A stretch of 64,000 bases of DNA from Clavibacter michiganensis (GTDB lineage: Bacteria; Actinomycetota; Actinomycetes; Actinomycetales; Microbacteriaceae), in contig NZ_CP080437.1 of assembly GCF_021216655.1 (NCBI RefSeq), forward strand, positions 1,798,001 to 1,862,000. The letters are read 5' to 3'. The number at the start of each line of letters is the position of its first letter. Positions within the stretch are counted from its first letter, which is position 1. A model generated the notes under the pieces. The model worked only from the letters and a program-made list of their open reading frames with translations. It was not told the origin of the DNA and ran no database searches. The translations under genes were made by a program, and so were the position numbers. This document shows positions 60,659-64,000 of the stretch, piece after piece.

Positions 60659-60776
60659 TCCGGCGGTGTCCTACTCTCCCACAGGGTCCCCCCTGCAGTA
60701 CCATCGGCGCTGAGAGTCTTAGCTTCCGGGTTCGGAATGTGGCCGGGCGTTTCCCTCTCGCTATGGCCGCCGAAAC
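60659..60776 (-). rRNA. rrf: 5S ribosomal RNA
   Basis: 118 nt. On the minus strand it begins GTTTCGGCGGCCATAGCGAG, has the conserved CCGAACCCGGAAGCTAAG core and GGTACTGCAGGG, and ends with ACACCGCCGGAC, which pairs with the 5' end. It follows the 23S gene in the same direction. Confidence 0.96.
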
Positions 60777-60894
60777 ACCTCATACACACCCACACGGGGC
60801 ATGAAATCTGTGATGAATCGACCAGTCAAGCTGGTTGTTCAATTAGCACCCGACCGTATATCGGGAACCACATAGTGGACGCAAGCAAAGTGTT
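60777..60894 (-). other. 23S-5S spacer
   Basis: About 118 nt with no gene. Lower GC than the flanking protein-coding DNA. It likely contains processing stems; TATCGGGAACCA and GTGTGGGTGTGTATGAG (minus strand) are visible but not assigned. Confidence 0.6.

Positions 60895-64000
<3,106 letters not shown>

Overview
The window is about 64 kb of very GC-rich DNA with dense, mostly single-exon bacterial genes. Its markers are actinobacterial: a mycothiol synthase gene (mshD), an orphan GlnR-type regulator next to it, an RskA/ECF sigma pair, and a 23S rRNA gene with the extra high-GC Gram-positive arm. The mix of extracellular subtilases, a Tat-exported beta-helix protein and the protein sequences themselves point to the Microbacteriaceae, probably Clavibacter or a close relative. 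The genus is my inference from memory of protein families, not from a search.

Layout. 1-16.2 kb is a phosphate and polyphosphate region: a PhoR/SenX3-like kinase (cut by the left edge), phoU, gpmA, a methyltransferase, an operon with FUSC, ygfZ, a nitrobindin-like gene and a 38-residue membrane peptide, then glnR-mshD, ppk, a MutT1-like Nudix/phosphatase and pstSCAB. Both ppk and pstS have tandem 11-bp GTTCACC PHO-box repeats upstream, so the kinase at the left edge plausibly controls both. 16.2-19.1 kb holds rskA-sigK, a conserved actinobacterial gene and tRNA-Lys. 19.1-23.8 kb has a membrane acyltransferase, two exported SGNH hydrolases and a Tat-exported beta-helix protein. 23.8-27.9 kb is a galactose cluster (mutarotase, DeoR-type regulator, galT, galK).

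28-33.4 kb has a gamma-carbonic anhydrase-like gene and the glyA-folD operon, whose leader carries a clear ZTP (pfl) riboswitch; it is followed by a degenerate amylosucrase-like gene. 33.4-44.2 kb contains a LysR regulator divergent from an MFS pump, an aldo/keto reductase, a DtxR/MntR regulator convergent with mntH (18-bp palindrome upstream of mntH), a HAD phosphatase, another MFS pump, purU and a Drr-type ABC exporter with an apparent frameshift. 44.3-51.8 kb carries two tandem giant secreted subtilases. 52-60.5 kb has icd, a GNAT, an alkyltransferase-like protein, a lipoprotein, a heterodimeric ABC exporter preceded by a possible leader peptide, and a membrane-anchored DDAH-like hydrolase. 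60.6-64 kb is the end of an rRNA operon (5S and nearly complete 23S, minus strand).

A recurring feature is a TANNNT -10 hexamer lying 5-9 nt before the start codon at about fourteen genes, which suggests leaderless mRNAs and helped me choose starts. No mobile element, prophage, CRISPR array or integrase was seen.
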